A stretch of DNA of 64,000 nt from Talinum fruticosum (GCA_021018815.1 JAITYX010000028.1:806001-870000); one strand, 5' to 3'; numbered from the stretch's first letter, positions 47,877 to 58,969 are shown. Notes: generated by a model from the letters alone, not told the origin. Translations and numbers: made by a program.

Positions 47877-50800
47877 ATGGCGAGCATGGCTGTGATCGGA
47901 CCGATGAGGGCGTCGCCGGCGACGTCGAGTTTGAGGAAAGATAAGCCTCCTCAGTGCAAAAGCCTTGCATTTTCGTCGTCCAATCTCGCCGGTGAAAATA
48001 TTCGATCGTCGGCGTTTCTGAACGGCTGGAAATGCGGGGTTCTGGCTAGGGCTCCTATCGTCGTTTCTCCTAAAGCTGTTTCTGATTCCAAGAATTCGCA
48101 GACTTGTCTCGACCCTGAAGCTAGCCGCGTTAGTCTCCCTCTCTCTCTCTCTCTCTGTCTCTCTGATCTGATTCAGTTCATCTGAAATTTATCATCTAGG
48201 ATAGAAATTTATCATCGAGTGATTTGAGATTACGTTAATTCGATAATTCATTCGTCTCTCTCTCTCTCTCGATCTGATTCAATTCTTCTGAAATTTATTA
48301 TCTAGGATAGAAATGGTTTTGAGTGGCTAAATTGGTGTTCGAGTGATTTGAGATTACGATAATATTCATTCCTCATGCCGCTTTCATTCTCTTACATTCG
48401 CAACTAATGCTGAAAACGGAATGGTCTTTAGCTGTGCAATCATAGAAATAATTGGAAATGTAATTGTGTGATTTTTCAAAACAATTTCCGTCATTTCAAT
48501 AGTTCTTCTGCTGTTTCTCTCTCTCCCCATTAGATTTCCTGCCCTTTGTGATAGGCTGAATCTATGTTTGATGACTGTTGATTATGGTTAAGAATGATAG
48601 TGATGGATGGTTGTGGATGATGCAGAGTGTGCTGGGGATTATACTGGGAGGAGGTGCGGGGACGCGTCTTTACCCACTGACCAAGAAGAGGGCAAAGCCA
48701 GCCGTTCCTCTCGGGGCGAATTACAGGCTTATTGACATCCCAGTTAGCAATTGCTTGAACAGCAACATCTCAAAGATTTATGTCCTCACTCAGTTCAATT
48801 CGGCCTCTCTCAACCGCCACCTTTCTCGGGCATATGCTAGTAACATGGGTGGCTACAAGAATGAAGGTTTTGTTGAAGTTCTTGCCGCTCAGCAAAGTCC
48901 TGAGAATCCCAATTGGTTTCAGGTATTCAATTGATCCCATTTGTAGCCAAATTTAGGAGCATAATGATCATGTATCTTGTCTGTCGCTGTGATTAATTTG
49001 ATTGTACATGATTTTAGGGTACGGCTGATGCTGTGAGGCAGTACTTATGGCTGTTTGAAGAGCACAATGTTTTGGAATTTTTGATTCTTGCTGGTGATCA
49101 TTTGTATCGTATGGATTATGAAAGATTTATCCAAGCCCACAGAGAAACTGATGCTGACATCACTGTTGCTGCGCTACCTATGGATGAAAAGCGTGCTACT
49201 GCATTTGGATTGATGAAGATCGACGAGGAAGGGAGAATTATAGAATTTGCTGAAAAACCCAAAGGAGAGAAGCTCAAATCAATGAAGGTAGAAGAATTAT
49301 GCAGATGACTTATCTGTAGCTTTTATTGAACCGATATACTGCTTCTGAGTTCAGAAAAGATTCACTGCTGCTGCTTGAGGTGACAAAATTCGGGTTTGAG
49401 TCTAAAATAAATCAAGCAAATTAAAAATTGCATAATATTCGGACAGCAATGTCTTATTCAATACCTAAATTTATTATTTTCAGGTCAGATAAGGCGAAAT
49501 TTGGGTGTTATTTTGCCGGAACTGACGAGAGCCTGCCTTTGATTATGTGTAGGTCGATACTACTATACTTGGTCTTGATGATGAGAGAGCTAAAGAAATG
49601 CCTTATATTGCCAGCATGGGAATCTATGTTATCAGCAAAGATGTAATGATAAATTTGCTGAGGGAGAAATTTCCTGGAGCCAATGACTTCGGGAGTGAAG
49701 TTATCCCAGGCGCCACTTCGATAGGGATGAGAGTATGTAGCGTCTCCAATTCATGTTATACTTTGCTTTCGAATGGCATGTGTATAATTTTCTCATCAAC
49801 TTTACATAGGTCCAAGCTTATCTCTATGATGGGTACTGGGAGGATATTGGTACAATTGAGGCTTTCTACAATGCCAACTTGGGAATCACAAAGAAACCAG
49901 TCCCAGACTTCAGGTAATTCTGGAGTCTGTGATGTTTCTGCCTTCATAATATTATGTTTGCTGTAATTCCTGGTTGGCTAGAAATTTCGAAGTTTATTAT
50001 GGGTTCTTTTTTGCTCTTTGAAGTTTCTATGATCGTTCGTCCCCAATCTATACACAACCCCGATATTTGCCTCCTTCCAAGATGCTTGATGCTGATATAA
50101 CTGATAGTGTCATTGGTGAAGGCTGTGTGATTAAGGTAAGAATTACAAGGCAACCGGCAATTTTCTCCTTTCTTCATACTTCATTGTCAACGTACTGCCA
50201 CCAATAATATATCACACTTCAGCATTCATTCTGTGTTGCTAGAAAATCATTCTGATTTGAAACTTTCTCATGTCAACTTGAACTAGAACTGCAAGATTCA
50301 CCATTCTGTCATTGGACTCCGGTCTTGCATTTCGGAGGGTGCAATCATTGAGGACACTTTGTTGATGGGAGCTGATTACTATGAGGTAAATTTTGTGAAT
50401 ATCTGAAATGGCTTGATGACCCTGCCGAATAACTTTGGTGTTTATATTTCTGAAATGGCTTGTCATTTGGGTTTGTGATAATGATAAAATTTGGTGGTTT
50501 TAAATTTGCCTGTGATCCACTTGCATTCCTTTGTTAATGTTTGATTTTGTGTTGCAGACGGATGCTGACAGGAGATTCCTAGCTGCGAAGGGAAGCGTAC
50601 CAATTGGAATTGGAAAGAACACTCATATAAAGAGAGCAATAATTGACAAGAATGCTCGGATTGGGGACAACGTAAAGGTTAGTATCTAGGCTATGACACG
50701 TCATTTCACACAGTAAATTTGGTGGTGGATGAAATTGTCATCAGAGCCTCAGAAGTACTCATTTGACAGAAGGCTAAAAATTTGCTTTTCTGATAGGAGA

Positions 50801-51025
50801 AACAACGTAAACTTTTTGTTCTTCTCAGTTTCATGAATCCCACAAGCCTTGCATTGCCTCTTAAAATCTTGCCCAAAAGTGTAAGCTTCCTTTGCACTGT
50901 CATTGCAGATTATCAACAGCGACAACGTGCAAGAAGCAGCGAGAGAGACAGATGGATACTTCATCAAAAGTGGGATTGTCACTGTGATCAAGGACGCGTT
51001 GATTCCAAATGGAACCGTGATCTAA
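47877..51025 (+). CDS. APS1: ADP-glucose pyrophosphorylase small subunit, nine exons
   Basis: Exons: 47877-48128, 48626-48922, 49018-49287, 49553-49732, 49810-49913, 50024-50135, 50287-50385, 50558-50677, 50909-51025. All introns are GT-AG and the frame stays open for 516 residues, the usual plant length. The enzyme makes ADP-glucose from glucose-1-phosphate and ATP in plastids, the first committed step of starch synthesis, as a heterotetramer with large subunits. Residues 1 to about 70 are Ser/Ala-rich, a plastid transit peptide. QTCLDPEAS (Cys77) is the cysteine that forms the redox disulfide between small subunits. [21 protein letters not shown] is the nucleotide-binding loop. [11 protein letters not shown] holds the catalytic Asp210, [10 protein letters not shown] the sugar-phosphate Lys263. 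A left-handed beta-helix tail with [19 protein letters not shown] follows (activator region). No lesion is seen. The symbol follows Arabidopsis usage (also ADG1). Confidence 0.97.
48160..48372 (+). repeat. Direct duplication inside AGPase intron 1
   Basis: Two adjacent copies of about 100-110 bp share GATCTGATTCA, TCTAGGATAGAAAT and CGAGTGATTTGAGATTACG. The second copy has an extra stretch near 48320. Both carry (TC)n starts, so slippage or unequal crossing-over at the TC tracts likely made it. Splice sites are not affected. Confidence 0.65.
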
Positions 51026-51119
51026 AGTTGTGGCAGAAGCTTTATTGTAGCCGACTTAATTTCCTACTATATAGTCTCCCACGGAAGGAAACCTCAGAGC
51101 AATTTCCATCTTTTGTGTA

Positions 51120-51125
51120 AATAAA
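51120..51125 (+). terminator. Polyadenylation signal of the AGPase gene
   Basis: AATAAA lies 95 bp after the stop codon, in a T-rich context, at the expected place for a plant near-upstream element. Confidence 0.5.
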
Positions 51126-51675
51126 TGTCATTTTGCGGTTGCTTGATGCTAGTCAAAGAGAGGAACATAGAAAATGCACTATTATATCTATTAACTACTA
51201 AATAAATATGAGTCTTTTTTGCCTGTCTCTAGTTGATTTTGCTAGCTAATGAGTTTCAATTATATATGTCAATTTGGGTAGGCGGGTTAAATATGGATCG
51301 GGTGTATTCACTTTCGGGTAAAATATGAGTCGGTGTATTTCGGGTTCGGGTAAAATACGGGCAATTGTTTATCGACTTATACGGGTTTCGGGTCAACCCA
51401 ATTGGTTTTTTATCGGTTATTTTTCTTTTTATAAATTATAATAATCTATCATACTTTTTGCTTAAAATTGGCCATAATTTAATAAAAAGTATGGTATTTG
51501 TATTTTTGAAAAATATCAAAAATATTCAAAACTTTTATTATAATATTTGTGTAAATACCCATTGAGTTGAGCAGACTTGACCACTAAACTTGTTTAAATA
51601 AGACCAATGATCGGTTGAATAATAATAATTTGTTATGTTAATGAATTGTTTAAGGTTCTATAGTCACTTAAAAAG
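51126..51675. other. Intergenic sequence with GGGT-rich repeat
   Basis: From 51275 to 51400 the sequence repeats variants of TTCGGGTTCGGGTAAAATA and CGGGTCAACCCAA. Similar motifs recur at 55800-56310. The rest is AT-rich. No gene or defined transposon ends can be shown. Confidence 0.45.
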
Positions 51676-53744
51676 TGTCACCTTTTATCTCGTGATATGT
51701 GTGTTTTGTTTTGTAGATCCGATAATGATAATCCCGAGTCCTGTCTCGTAGATTTAAATTCCGGATCGCGATCAATTGATATAATAAGCCAGTAAACCAC
51801 AAAGAAATCCCAAGCACCACTTAAATAACCTTTTGCTTTTAGTCGATCCACAAATCCTATTTTCTTTCAAACTGTCCAAGAGTCGGACCAAACCTTAAGA
51901 GATTGTGGAGTCCCATGATGTGTGCTTGGAAAATTCCAAGTGCATAATACCGCATTCTACTTTCATTCAAGTCGGACAAGCAATCGAAGACCGAAGACGA
52001 CGTTAAAGCGTTACATTTCATGATCGGGAGCATCAAAGTGCCGCGTTTTGAGCTTCACGAGATAGCCCACACGAAGCTAGAAGCTCTCTCTCCTAAAACG
52101 ACATCGTGAGGTTAGTGCCCGCCTTCTAGAAGTTTGGTGGAACGCTATGTTTTGGCTTGGAGAGTCCTCGAAGACACAACTAGGGCACGAAACCCTAGGA
52201 GGTCCCGGTTGGCCGACCGCCTTCCCATTTTTGACTGGTTTAATCCGGTCTTATCCTCTTTTGATCCGGTTCTATCTCTTAAGGATTGGTTCGGTTTTCT
52301 TTTGGTCTGTTTGAACGAATGAATGGAGGCAAACTCTAGGTCATTTGTGACCTAGGTCCTCTCCTATAAATAGAGACATGGCTCTCATTCGCATACAACT
52401 TCTTGCCTTAGCATCATGTTGCGGAAAGCTAACCAAAATACTCTCATCTAAACTTACTCGCCAAAATTGATCTTGAACATTCATCTTTTTATTCACTACC
52501 GTTGAATCTGTGTAAAGAGTTAAAGAATATTCACTTATTCTAATCTCCGAGCACTCATTCAATCGATCGCTACCACACTCTAAACTCAATTCACAAAACT
52601 AGCCCTTTTCTTGGATTGTCACCGTTGCATCGAGAGATCCGATGAGGAGATCCAGATTAGTAAGGTGGGACAAACCGAGGCTATATTTCAGCCTTCAAAC
52701 GATTATATTTATTTTTGTTTTATTCGCTTTCCATATTGTGGTTTAAGAGATGTAATCGCTTTAATTTCCTCCTTGACAAATGTAATTTTTATTTCCCGTT
52801 TTCTTTTATCGCTTTCTTTATTACTTTCCTTAATTGTTTTTCTTATTATGCTTTGGTTTCTTTAGTTTTGCTTCGCATGATGTTGTTTGTTTGTTTGTTT
52901 ACATTATTTTAAGCACACTACTCGAACTAGTAATGGCCGCCTTTGGATCGGCGGAATGCAAGGGTTTGTCCCTACGTTTCGTACCCTCGCCCCGAATCCG
53001 ATTCTCGGTACAAGACCGATGGAGTCATCTTTTAGTCTCGTTTTGTTTTACTTTTCCCATACTAAGATCGAAAGAGAATTTATTATGTTTTTGTTAGTTT
53101 TTCTTCTCTAAAACGCGATCGCGCGACTCCTTTTATTTTATGCTTTGATTTGTTAAATTTCGCATCTCGATACATTCCGGTTGTAGAAAAATTAACCTTA
53201 GGATTCATACATGCCCACTGGGCGAGACCGAGGTTGGTTCCACCAGCCACGGCCTCGGCTGGCGCCGGCTACCCTTTGGGGCCGGCCACTGCCGCACCGT
53301 GGGGCGGCCGATGAGGCTTCGGTCCGGATTGGTGTTCACACCAATCGGCCCTAAAGCCTTACTGCAGATTTGAAACCCTAATGTTCTTATTCCTTAATTA
53401 GAAAGCAAAATCCCGTGACTTCGAAAATAATTGCTAAAATAAAATGATTAATAAAAAGGATTATTAACATCTCGTACCCCTCTAGTATCGTCGCAATCAT
53501 TTTTCTACCCATGTCGTATTGAAAATTATTTTCAACCCCCGACTTTAGTAGCATATTACAATTGTAGTCAAACTTAGGGTTTAAAGTTGACCGGAATAGT
53601 TAAAAGACGAAAATACCCTTTCATTATTTTATTCGGTTATCCTTCTCTCTCTCAATTCATCAATGTCGTGAAGCTTCCAATAGCAGGATTTCCTCCTGTT
53701 TGAGGAAGTTTGAACAGGGGTTTTCATGGCCTAATAAATCTCCG

Positions 53745-54527
53745 CTAGGTCAAGACCGATCCCCTTCTTGCTCCTCTCATGATTTCAGCTAGCCCCAAGC
53801 TTAATCCCCTTCTAGGTGTCTTTGATTTGGCACTCAAACTCTTCGGTTCTTCAATCTTGCTTGTATTCTTCGAGTTCTTGGTGCCCTGTTTTGGCGGCTC
53901 CATGAACTTGGCCTCCACTGTCCCGCCCCTTTTCTCCATTACCTTTGCATTTCTCTTTGCTTGCTCAAGCCGAAGTGTCTCTAATCTTGAAGAGAACCGA
54001 GTGATCTCCTTCTCAATTTCTTCAATCTCTAAATCAAGATTTCTTTCATCCGAAATATTACCCATCTTGTTCGAAGACCCACTTTGGAACCGGGATTGAT
54101 TGTTGGGTATTGGTAATAGAAGTATTGGTTTGAAGAGGATTAATGGAGGCTGAAGATTTGATTGAAACAGGGATTCCGCCATTGAAGGGGTTTGATTCTC
54201 TTTGGTTGAATCCGATTCTATGGATTGAGAGAGAGTGATTGATGAGGGCTTCATACTAGACCAAGAAAACTTGATCGTCTGCTGAAGGGCACGCGAAGTT
54301 CGCGCAATCGGAGGTCTCGATGTCCTCAAGCGGGCACTTGGCCATGGCGCAGAGGTCGGAGGAGGAAAGAGAAGAGTGAGCGGTGGAGCATGCTCTCGAC
54401 TTACACGGGAGGAGAGAGGTTTTCGAGATGCCGAGAGGTGAGAGAGTGTCGGGCTCGAACTTGCCTTCGCAGAGGATGCATTCGAAGGGAGAACAGGGGA
54501 ACCATACGACGTCGCTTCCGTGTCCAT
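53745..54527 (-). CDS. Chimeric 260-codon ORF of the Pack-MULE (hypothetical)
   Basis: The first about 100 codons read the protease fragment in a shifted frame. The rest belongs to a second captured gene: MKPSSITLSQSIESDSTKEN, MAESLFQ, an RNLDLEIEEIEKEITRFSSR coiled coil, then RLETLRLEQAKRNAKVMEKR and a basic Ser/Lys tail ending PRRGLSLGLAEIM. I cannot name the donor gene; the second half looks like a small plant coiled-coil protein of unknown function. Whether it is transcribed is unknown; the open frame across a chimeric junction may be chance. Confidence 0.45.
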   Translation of the reverse strand: MDTEATSYGSPVLPSNASSAKASSSPTLSHLSASRKPLSSRVSREHAPPLTLLFPPPTSAPWPSARLRTSRPPIARTSRALQQTIKFSWSSMKPSSITLSQSIESDSTKENQTPSMAESLFQSNLQPPLILFKPILLLPIPNNQSRFQSGSSNKMGNISDERNLDLEIEEIEKEITRFSSRLETLRLEQAKRNAKVMEKRGGTVEAKFMEPPKQGTKNSKNTSKIEEPKSLSAKSKTPRRGLSLGLAEIMRGARRGSVLT

Positions 54528-54780
54528 GTAGACGGAGAGAGTTTGCGAGTTGAGAGTGAAGGTGAGGGTGTAGTCGCTCCCGGGAGAGAGGGAGGGAGAC
54601 TTGTTGGTTACGATGGGTTTTGCGTTGGTGGCGGGCGGCGGACATAGCGTCAGTGGACTTGAGGAGGTGGTGGGTGGAGGTGAATTGGGCTTTGGAGAGA
54701 GAGTGAGTTAAAGGGAGAAGTAACTTTTGAGTTGTTGATGATGAAGCGAGAAGAAAGCAGAGGTGGGGTTCATTTAAAGA
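54256..54780 (-). pseudogene. Captured plant aspartyl protease (A1 family) 5' fragment
   Basis: In one frame it reads QVSLPLS, then after a 26-residue scrambled stretch GSDVVWFPCSPFECILCEGK, STAHSSLSSSDLCAMAKCPL and EDIETSDCANFACP. This matches the N-terminal half of plant pepsin-like proteases of the nepenthesin/At4g16563 type. The alternative frame of the scrambled stretch reads SPGSDYTLTFTLNSQTLSVY and then MDT. Two compensating indels therefore bracket the DTG active site and take it out of frame. The fragment ends in SADDQVFLV and a stop where the second captured piece starts. It is non-functional as a protease. Confidence 0.75.
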
Positions 54781-54990
54781 AGGGCATTTTAGTCTTTTTA
54801 CGTCTCCTGGTCAACTTAAAATCCCAACTTTACCTACAACTCTAATATGTCGAGTAAGGTCATGGGGTATGAAAATAATTTTCAATACGGCATAGGCGGA
54901 AAAATGATTGCGACGATAGTACGAGGGTACGGATGTTAATAACCCTCGCCAATCAAATCCGATTTAATTCATTTCAACTTAACTTAATAA

Positions 54991-55800
54991 AACTCGGGAA
55001 ATATTAATAAGAGGTTAATTTCCACATTCTAAAATCGACTTTCAAAACCATCTTCAAAATTAATCTTAAAAAAGGAGACCCGACACATAGTGGGGAAGCT
55101 CGCCGGGCATTGGCCGGCCGTGGTTCCTACAGGTCCGATGTTTATTTCGCCTCTTCTATTATAATAATGAAATTTATATGCATATTTACTGCATTTTAAA
55201 ACAGATCGAGAAAGGGCGAACCTGGATAGGCTCAACCAACCCATTTTATTCGAGTAGAAAAATTGACTTTGTTTGAACTAGACCCATTACCCATCCTAGG
55301 CGTTATGATTCAAATACAACTAAAACGATTTCAAAAATAAATGAGAATTAGAGATTTATAATAAACTAAAAGTTATTTTAATTAAAACATTAAAATTTTA
55401 CATCATTATCGTAATATTATTTCTAAAAAATAAAAGTATATTCTTTAAGATGTGACTAGTTATATTTACTTCACCAAAGATACAACAATATAACTTGTGC
55501 GTTTTTAGTGTTTTAATATATCACACCATTTGAATCCGTACATATTTATTGAAATTAACTACATATAAGTTTTGTATATAATGTTTTTTATGAGAAAGAA
55601 GTTGAGATATGAAATAGTATTAGAGTTCATTTGTAAAAATGATTGCGATAAATATGTAATGTCCCTCTAAATGATGTGATATAATAAATAACCATCAGTA
55701 AAATAGTGATAAAGTGAAAGAAAAATCATATGATGGTATAAAACATTCAATCAATAAGTTACAAAGTTAAAATTGTTGTTTTTATAGCCTTGACCCAACA
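54991..55800. other. AT-rich intergenic sequence
   Basis: The first 150 bp may still belong to the family A element (GGCCGG-containing stretch near 55090-55130). The rest is AT-rich with no convincing ORF, inverted repeat or LTR end. Confidence 0.4.
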
Positions 55801-56310
55801 AGTGAAACAGGTTTGGGTTGGGTTGACCCACTAATTTACGGGTTTTTAGAGTTCGGTATTTTTCGGGTTCGGGTCGAGAAAATTGTGTCCAAATGCCAAA
55901 AATTTTGGGCGGGTTCAGGTCGGGTTTTGGGTCGGGTCGGTTTTGCTAGGTTTAGTTTCAATCATGGTTCTAAAGATGCCGAACTCCTTGCGGCACAAGT
56001 GTCGTCCGGGCTCTTTAGTTTTCCTCTTGACCTAGGTACGGGTCCAGGTGGTGCAAGTCTCCTCATATTTGATGAGATTTGCAAGAGCTTAACGATATTG
56101 TACCCTCCTCCACTAGCCTGTCGGACCTAGGTGTGGACCCTTCATGGACCCGCTTACCCTTGTAAAAGAAAATATGGTTCTCAACTATGTTAAGAGAACC
56201 GACCCGATCATCGACTTCGGTTGGGAGAATGGGTCAATGGGTCAACCGGTTGGACTGTTTAGACAGGTTGATCCAGTTTCTTGGTTGGATCGGGTTGACC
56301 CGACATGACC
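55801..56310. repeat. GGGTTGGGTCGGG-rich dispersed repeat
   Basis: Contains GGTTTGGGTTGGGTTGACCC, TTCGGGTTCGGGTCGAG, GGGTCGGGTCGG and, to the right, GGGTCAATGGGTCAACCGG. It resembles the motif at 51275-51400. Repeats of this kind are widespread in plant genomes. I see no terminal structure and no function. Confidence 0.45.
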
Positions 56311-56652
56311 CGATTGATCATAGAATTATTTTTCTGTCTTTAGCAATTTTGTTAAGTGTGAAAAATTATATAACATTAATTTGAGTTTTAAAATTTTAAC
56401 TTTTTCACACAAAACACACTGATTTGAGCATTAATATTTTGATTTCTCCATCATACAAGATACAATACCCAAAATTAAACAAAATACGCATATAATCTTT
56501 TCTATCCTATTTAATCTTTTCTACGCAAAATACTCGTATAATCTTTTCTATCCAAAATAATTATGGTGTTTATGGCAAACAAAATACATTCACAACAAAT
56601 TGGACACAAGAATACCCAAAATAATTTTTATACAAAACTACTAAAAATAATA

Positions 56653-57510
56653 CAGTTTTGCTAACCGTCGCCCTAATGGCGACAGTTAAGAGTTATTTAT
56701 GTCTATTTAAAATGAAATCTTATCTTAATATAATTACTAATATATTTCCTTTCTAATAAATTTTTTATTATCTTATTAAATCTAATTATTTAAATCTTTC
56801 CAAATTATGTATTTATTTTTTATTAATAGAAATTTACCTAACTAAAAACTATACCATTTTTTAATCAAAATTCATCTCACCTCGTAGTTAAAAAGTCCAC
56901 CATTTTTTAATGAACGCTGACTCAGAATCTACAACTATATGCATTATTTTCTTTACCGAAAGCATTTTGCTTAATTGGTATGAAAGTCGGGTTTCACACC
57001 CCCACTAAAGTTCGAATCTTATAGATTCTTGTATTATTCCTTCTAAATTTAAATAAAAATAGCAAATAGAATGATATTTACTTAAAAATATTAATAAAAG
57101 AACTCATATTTAAAAGTTTTGATGATTTTGGCCAAATGATTTTCAACATTATTATATGGCTGGCCATTGTCATGTGATGATGAAACTGTAGTTAAGAGGC
57201 ATAAATTATAAGAATGGTGACAAAATATTATTAGTTTCTTAATTTAATTTTGTGGTAAAAAATGGAGGACTTTTTAATTACGGTGTGAGATAAATTTTGA
57301 TAAAAAATGGTAGAGTTTTTAGTTATGTAAATTTCTATTAAAAAATAAATAAATAATTTGAAAAGAATAAGATAATTAGATTTACTCGGATAATAAAAAG
57401 ATTTTATTTAGAAGGAAAATATATTAGTAATTATATTAAGATAATATTTCATTTTAAATGGATATAAATAGCTCTTAACCGTCACCTTAGGGCGACGGTT
57501 ACCAAAACCG
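56653..57510. mobile_element. MULE-type foldback element with 9-bp duplication
   Basis: Arms of about 260 bp are inverted: left CAGTTTTGCTAACCGTCGCC, right arm on the other strand CGGTTTTGGTAACCGTCGCC. Flanks are identical, AAAATAATA at 56644-56652 and 57511-57519, a 9-bp duplication as for Mutator-like elements. There is no transposase. The centre (56920-57240) is not part of the arms and holds a tRNA-like stretch. Confidence 0.85.
56960..57060 (+). other. tRNA-like (SINE-like) stretch inside the foldback
   Basis: A box A-like GCTTAATTGGTATGAAAG (56969-56986) and, about 30 bp on, a box B-like AGTTCGAATCT (57009-57019) resemble the internal RNA polymerase III promoter of tRNAs and tRNA-derived SINEs. 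It does not fold as an intact tRNA by eye. It may be a SINE head captured or inserted between the arms. Confidence 0.4.
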
Positions 57511-57530
57511 AAAATAATAAAATCTATTAA

Positions 57531-58969
57531 TGAAGGTTTGCTCTTGGAGAGACTAAGTCACCCTAGAGGGGAGGAGGGTGAATAGGGTGATGGGAGATTT
57601 TATAGAAAATACAAACTATTTTGCACAAAATAGGCTTAGAAAATAATTCGAGTCTAGAATGAACTCGGAAAGTACAGATACATAGAGAAATATGTGGAAA
57701 CCCTCCTGGGGAAAAAATCACGGACAGTGACAGTCCAAACACCAAGTTAAATCCCTTGTTTTGAATCCACCATACAAGGATCGACTCTTTACTGAATTGC
57801 TCCCTTAGACAATTCAATTACAAGTTTTCCTAGACTCGAAATTCCCTTATCTTGTCTATTACTTCCTAAGTGAGTTACCCTTTACAATAAGGGACAACTG
57901 AGTTGAATTAATCCTTACACCTTAGTCAAGGGACTTAAAAGAAAGTAGAAAGAGTAGAAGTGTTTACAAGACTTTCCTTTACAACTCTTAAAGTAAGAAT
58001 TACGAATTGGAGTTGTAAGTCGAAGATTGAGTAAGTATGCACTGAGTGTTAAGAAATGTGTTCAGCGGCAATCTTTAAGTTTTATAGAGTGGCTTTTATT
58101 TATACAAAGTAGGGCAGATTATCCGTTGAGACTTGTTACGGACTTGCGAGCTTCAATAGCCATGGTAACGGCTAGTCCGAGTCACTCGAAAAAGGATCCG
58201 TTGTAATATGAACGTTGTGTGGTGGTCCTTGGCTCAAAAAGTAGTCTATCCCTCTGGTTGTTACTGAATTATGGGGTGGAAACAACCATTGGACACAAAG
58301 TTGAAGTTTACCAGATTTGGAAACAAACAACCTTGACACGAGTATTCGAGTTATGTCCGGAAATGGTTGATTTACGTCTGTTGGTGTTTAACGGTTAGAA
58401 ACTAGTTGCTTTTGCTTTTCAATAATAGATTAGGCTTGTTTAATCAACCTGCAAAAGTAAATTAAAGTGGTACTCAAAGTATAAAAATACTTTGGTCAAG
58501 GATTAGGCAAAGATAATAATTAATCTAAAGCAATTAAATACCTAATTATTTTCAACCTAAAAGAATGGAATTTTCCGAGTCTAATGTTAATTAGGTCAAA
58601 TTCCATCTTGAGTCAATCCTTAAAATGATCATGTTAGTAAGAATAAAGAATCAGAATACATAAACTTGATCAAATAAATAATTTCATTAAGTATGTTGAC
58701 TTAGAAAGTAGAATTAGTGTTGTAATTCATTTTCAATTTGAACACCAAGTCGAGTACTCGGAATTTAAAGTGTTTGTGAAATTATTTACTCATGACATTG
58801 TTCCGAGTTATTTTTGAGTGAGTCAAAACCCGATTAAGAGTGTTATACTTGACAAATGGTTTCTAAGTGGGTCAGAAAAAAATGAAAACTTAGATATGAG
58901 TTTCTTATAAGCTTAGAATGACTTAGAGTTAAAACTATAGAGAGATAAAGAGTTATACTTGAGTCTTCA
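57531..58969 (-). repeat. 3' LTR of element 5
   Basis: Plus-strand view begins TGAAGGTTTGCTCTTGG and ends GAGTCTTCA, the family ends inverted. A TATA-like TTATTTATA lies near 58096-58104 (minus TATAAATAA). 1439 bp, the same length as the LTRs of elements 3 and 6. Outer flank ATTAA (57526-57530). Confidence 0.87.

Larger units (their letters stand above)
53459..54945 (-). mobile_element. Pack-MULE carrying two gene fragments
   Basis: Inverted arms of about 165 bp flank it: left GG(A)TTATTAACATC...TATCGTCGCAATCATTTTTC, right arm on the other strand GGGTTATTAACATCC...TATCGTCGCAATCATTTTTC. Long TIRs beginning GGG fit Mutator-like elements. Candidate 9-bp flanks TTAATAAAA and TTAATAACC agree at 7 of 9. 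There is no transposase; inside are minus-strand exon-like pieces of two plant genes. The host repeat continues on both sides just as in the uninterrupted family A copy. Confidence 0.8.
51676..54990 (+). repeat. Family A LTR-like repeat, plus copy, holding a Pack-MULE
   Basis: Starts TGTCACCTTTTATC and carries a clear TATA box TATAAATAG (52365-52373) after CTAGGTCCTCTCC, then a pyrimidine-rich region, the CCTACGTTTCGTACCCTCGCC block and the GGTGTTCACACCAATCGGCC block. It is colinear with the minus copy at 36600-42050. It reads like a solo LTR (promoter, no coding). The Pack-MULE is inserted near its end, and the minus copy shows the empty site. The right end is uncertain. ORFs up to 87 codons inside are not called. 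Confidence 0.68.

Noticed and set aside
48578..48934. Alternative AGPase start at 48578
   Set aside because: The frame runs from intron 1 into exon 2; the transit peptide exon at 47877 with good splice sites explains the gene.
56960..57060. A tRNA gene
   Set aside because: Only box A- and box B-like stretches match; no acceptor or anticodon stem could be paired, so SINE-like is the safer call.
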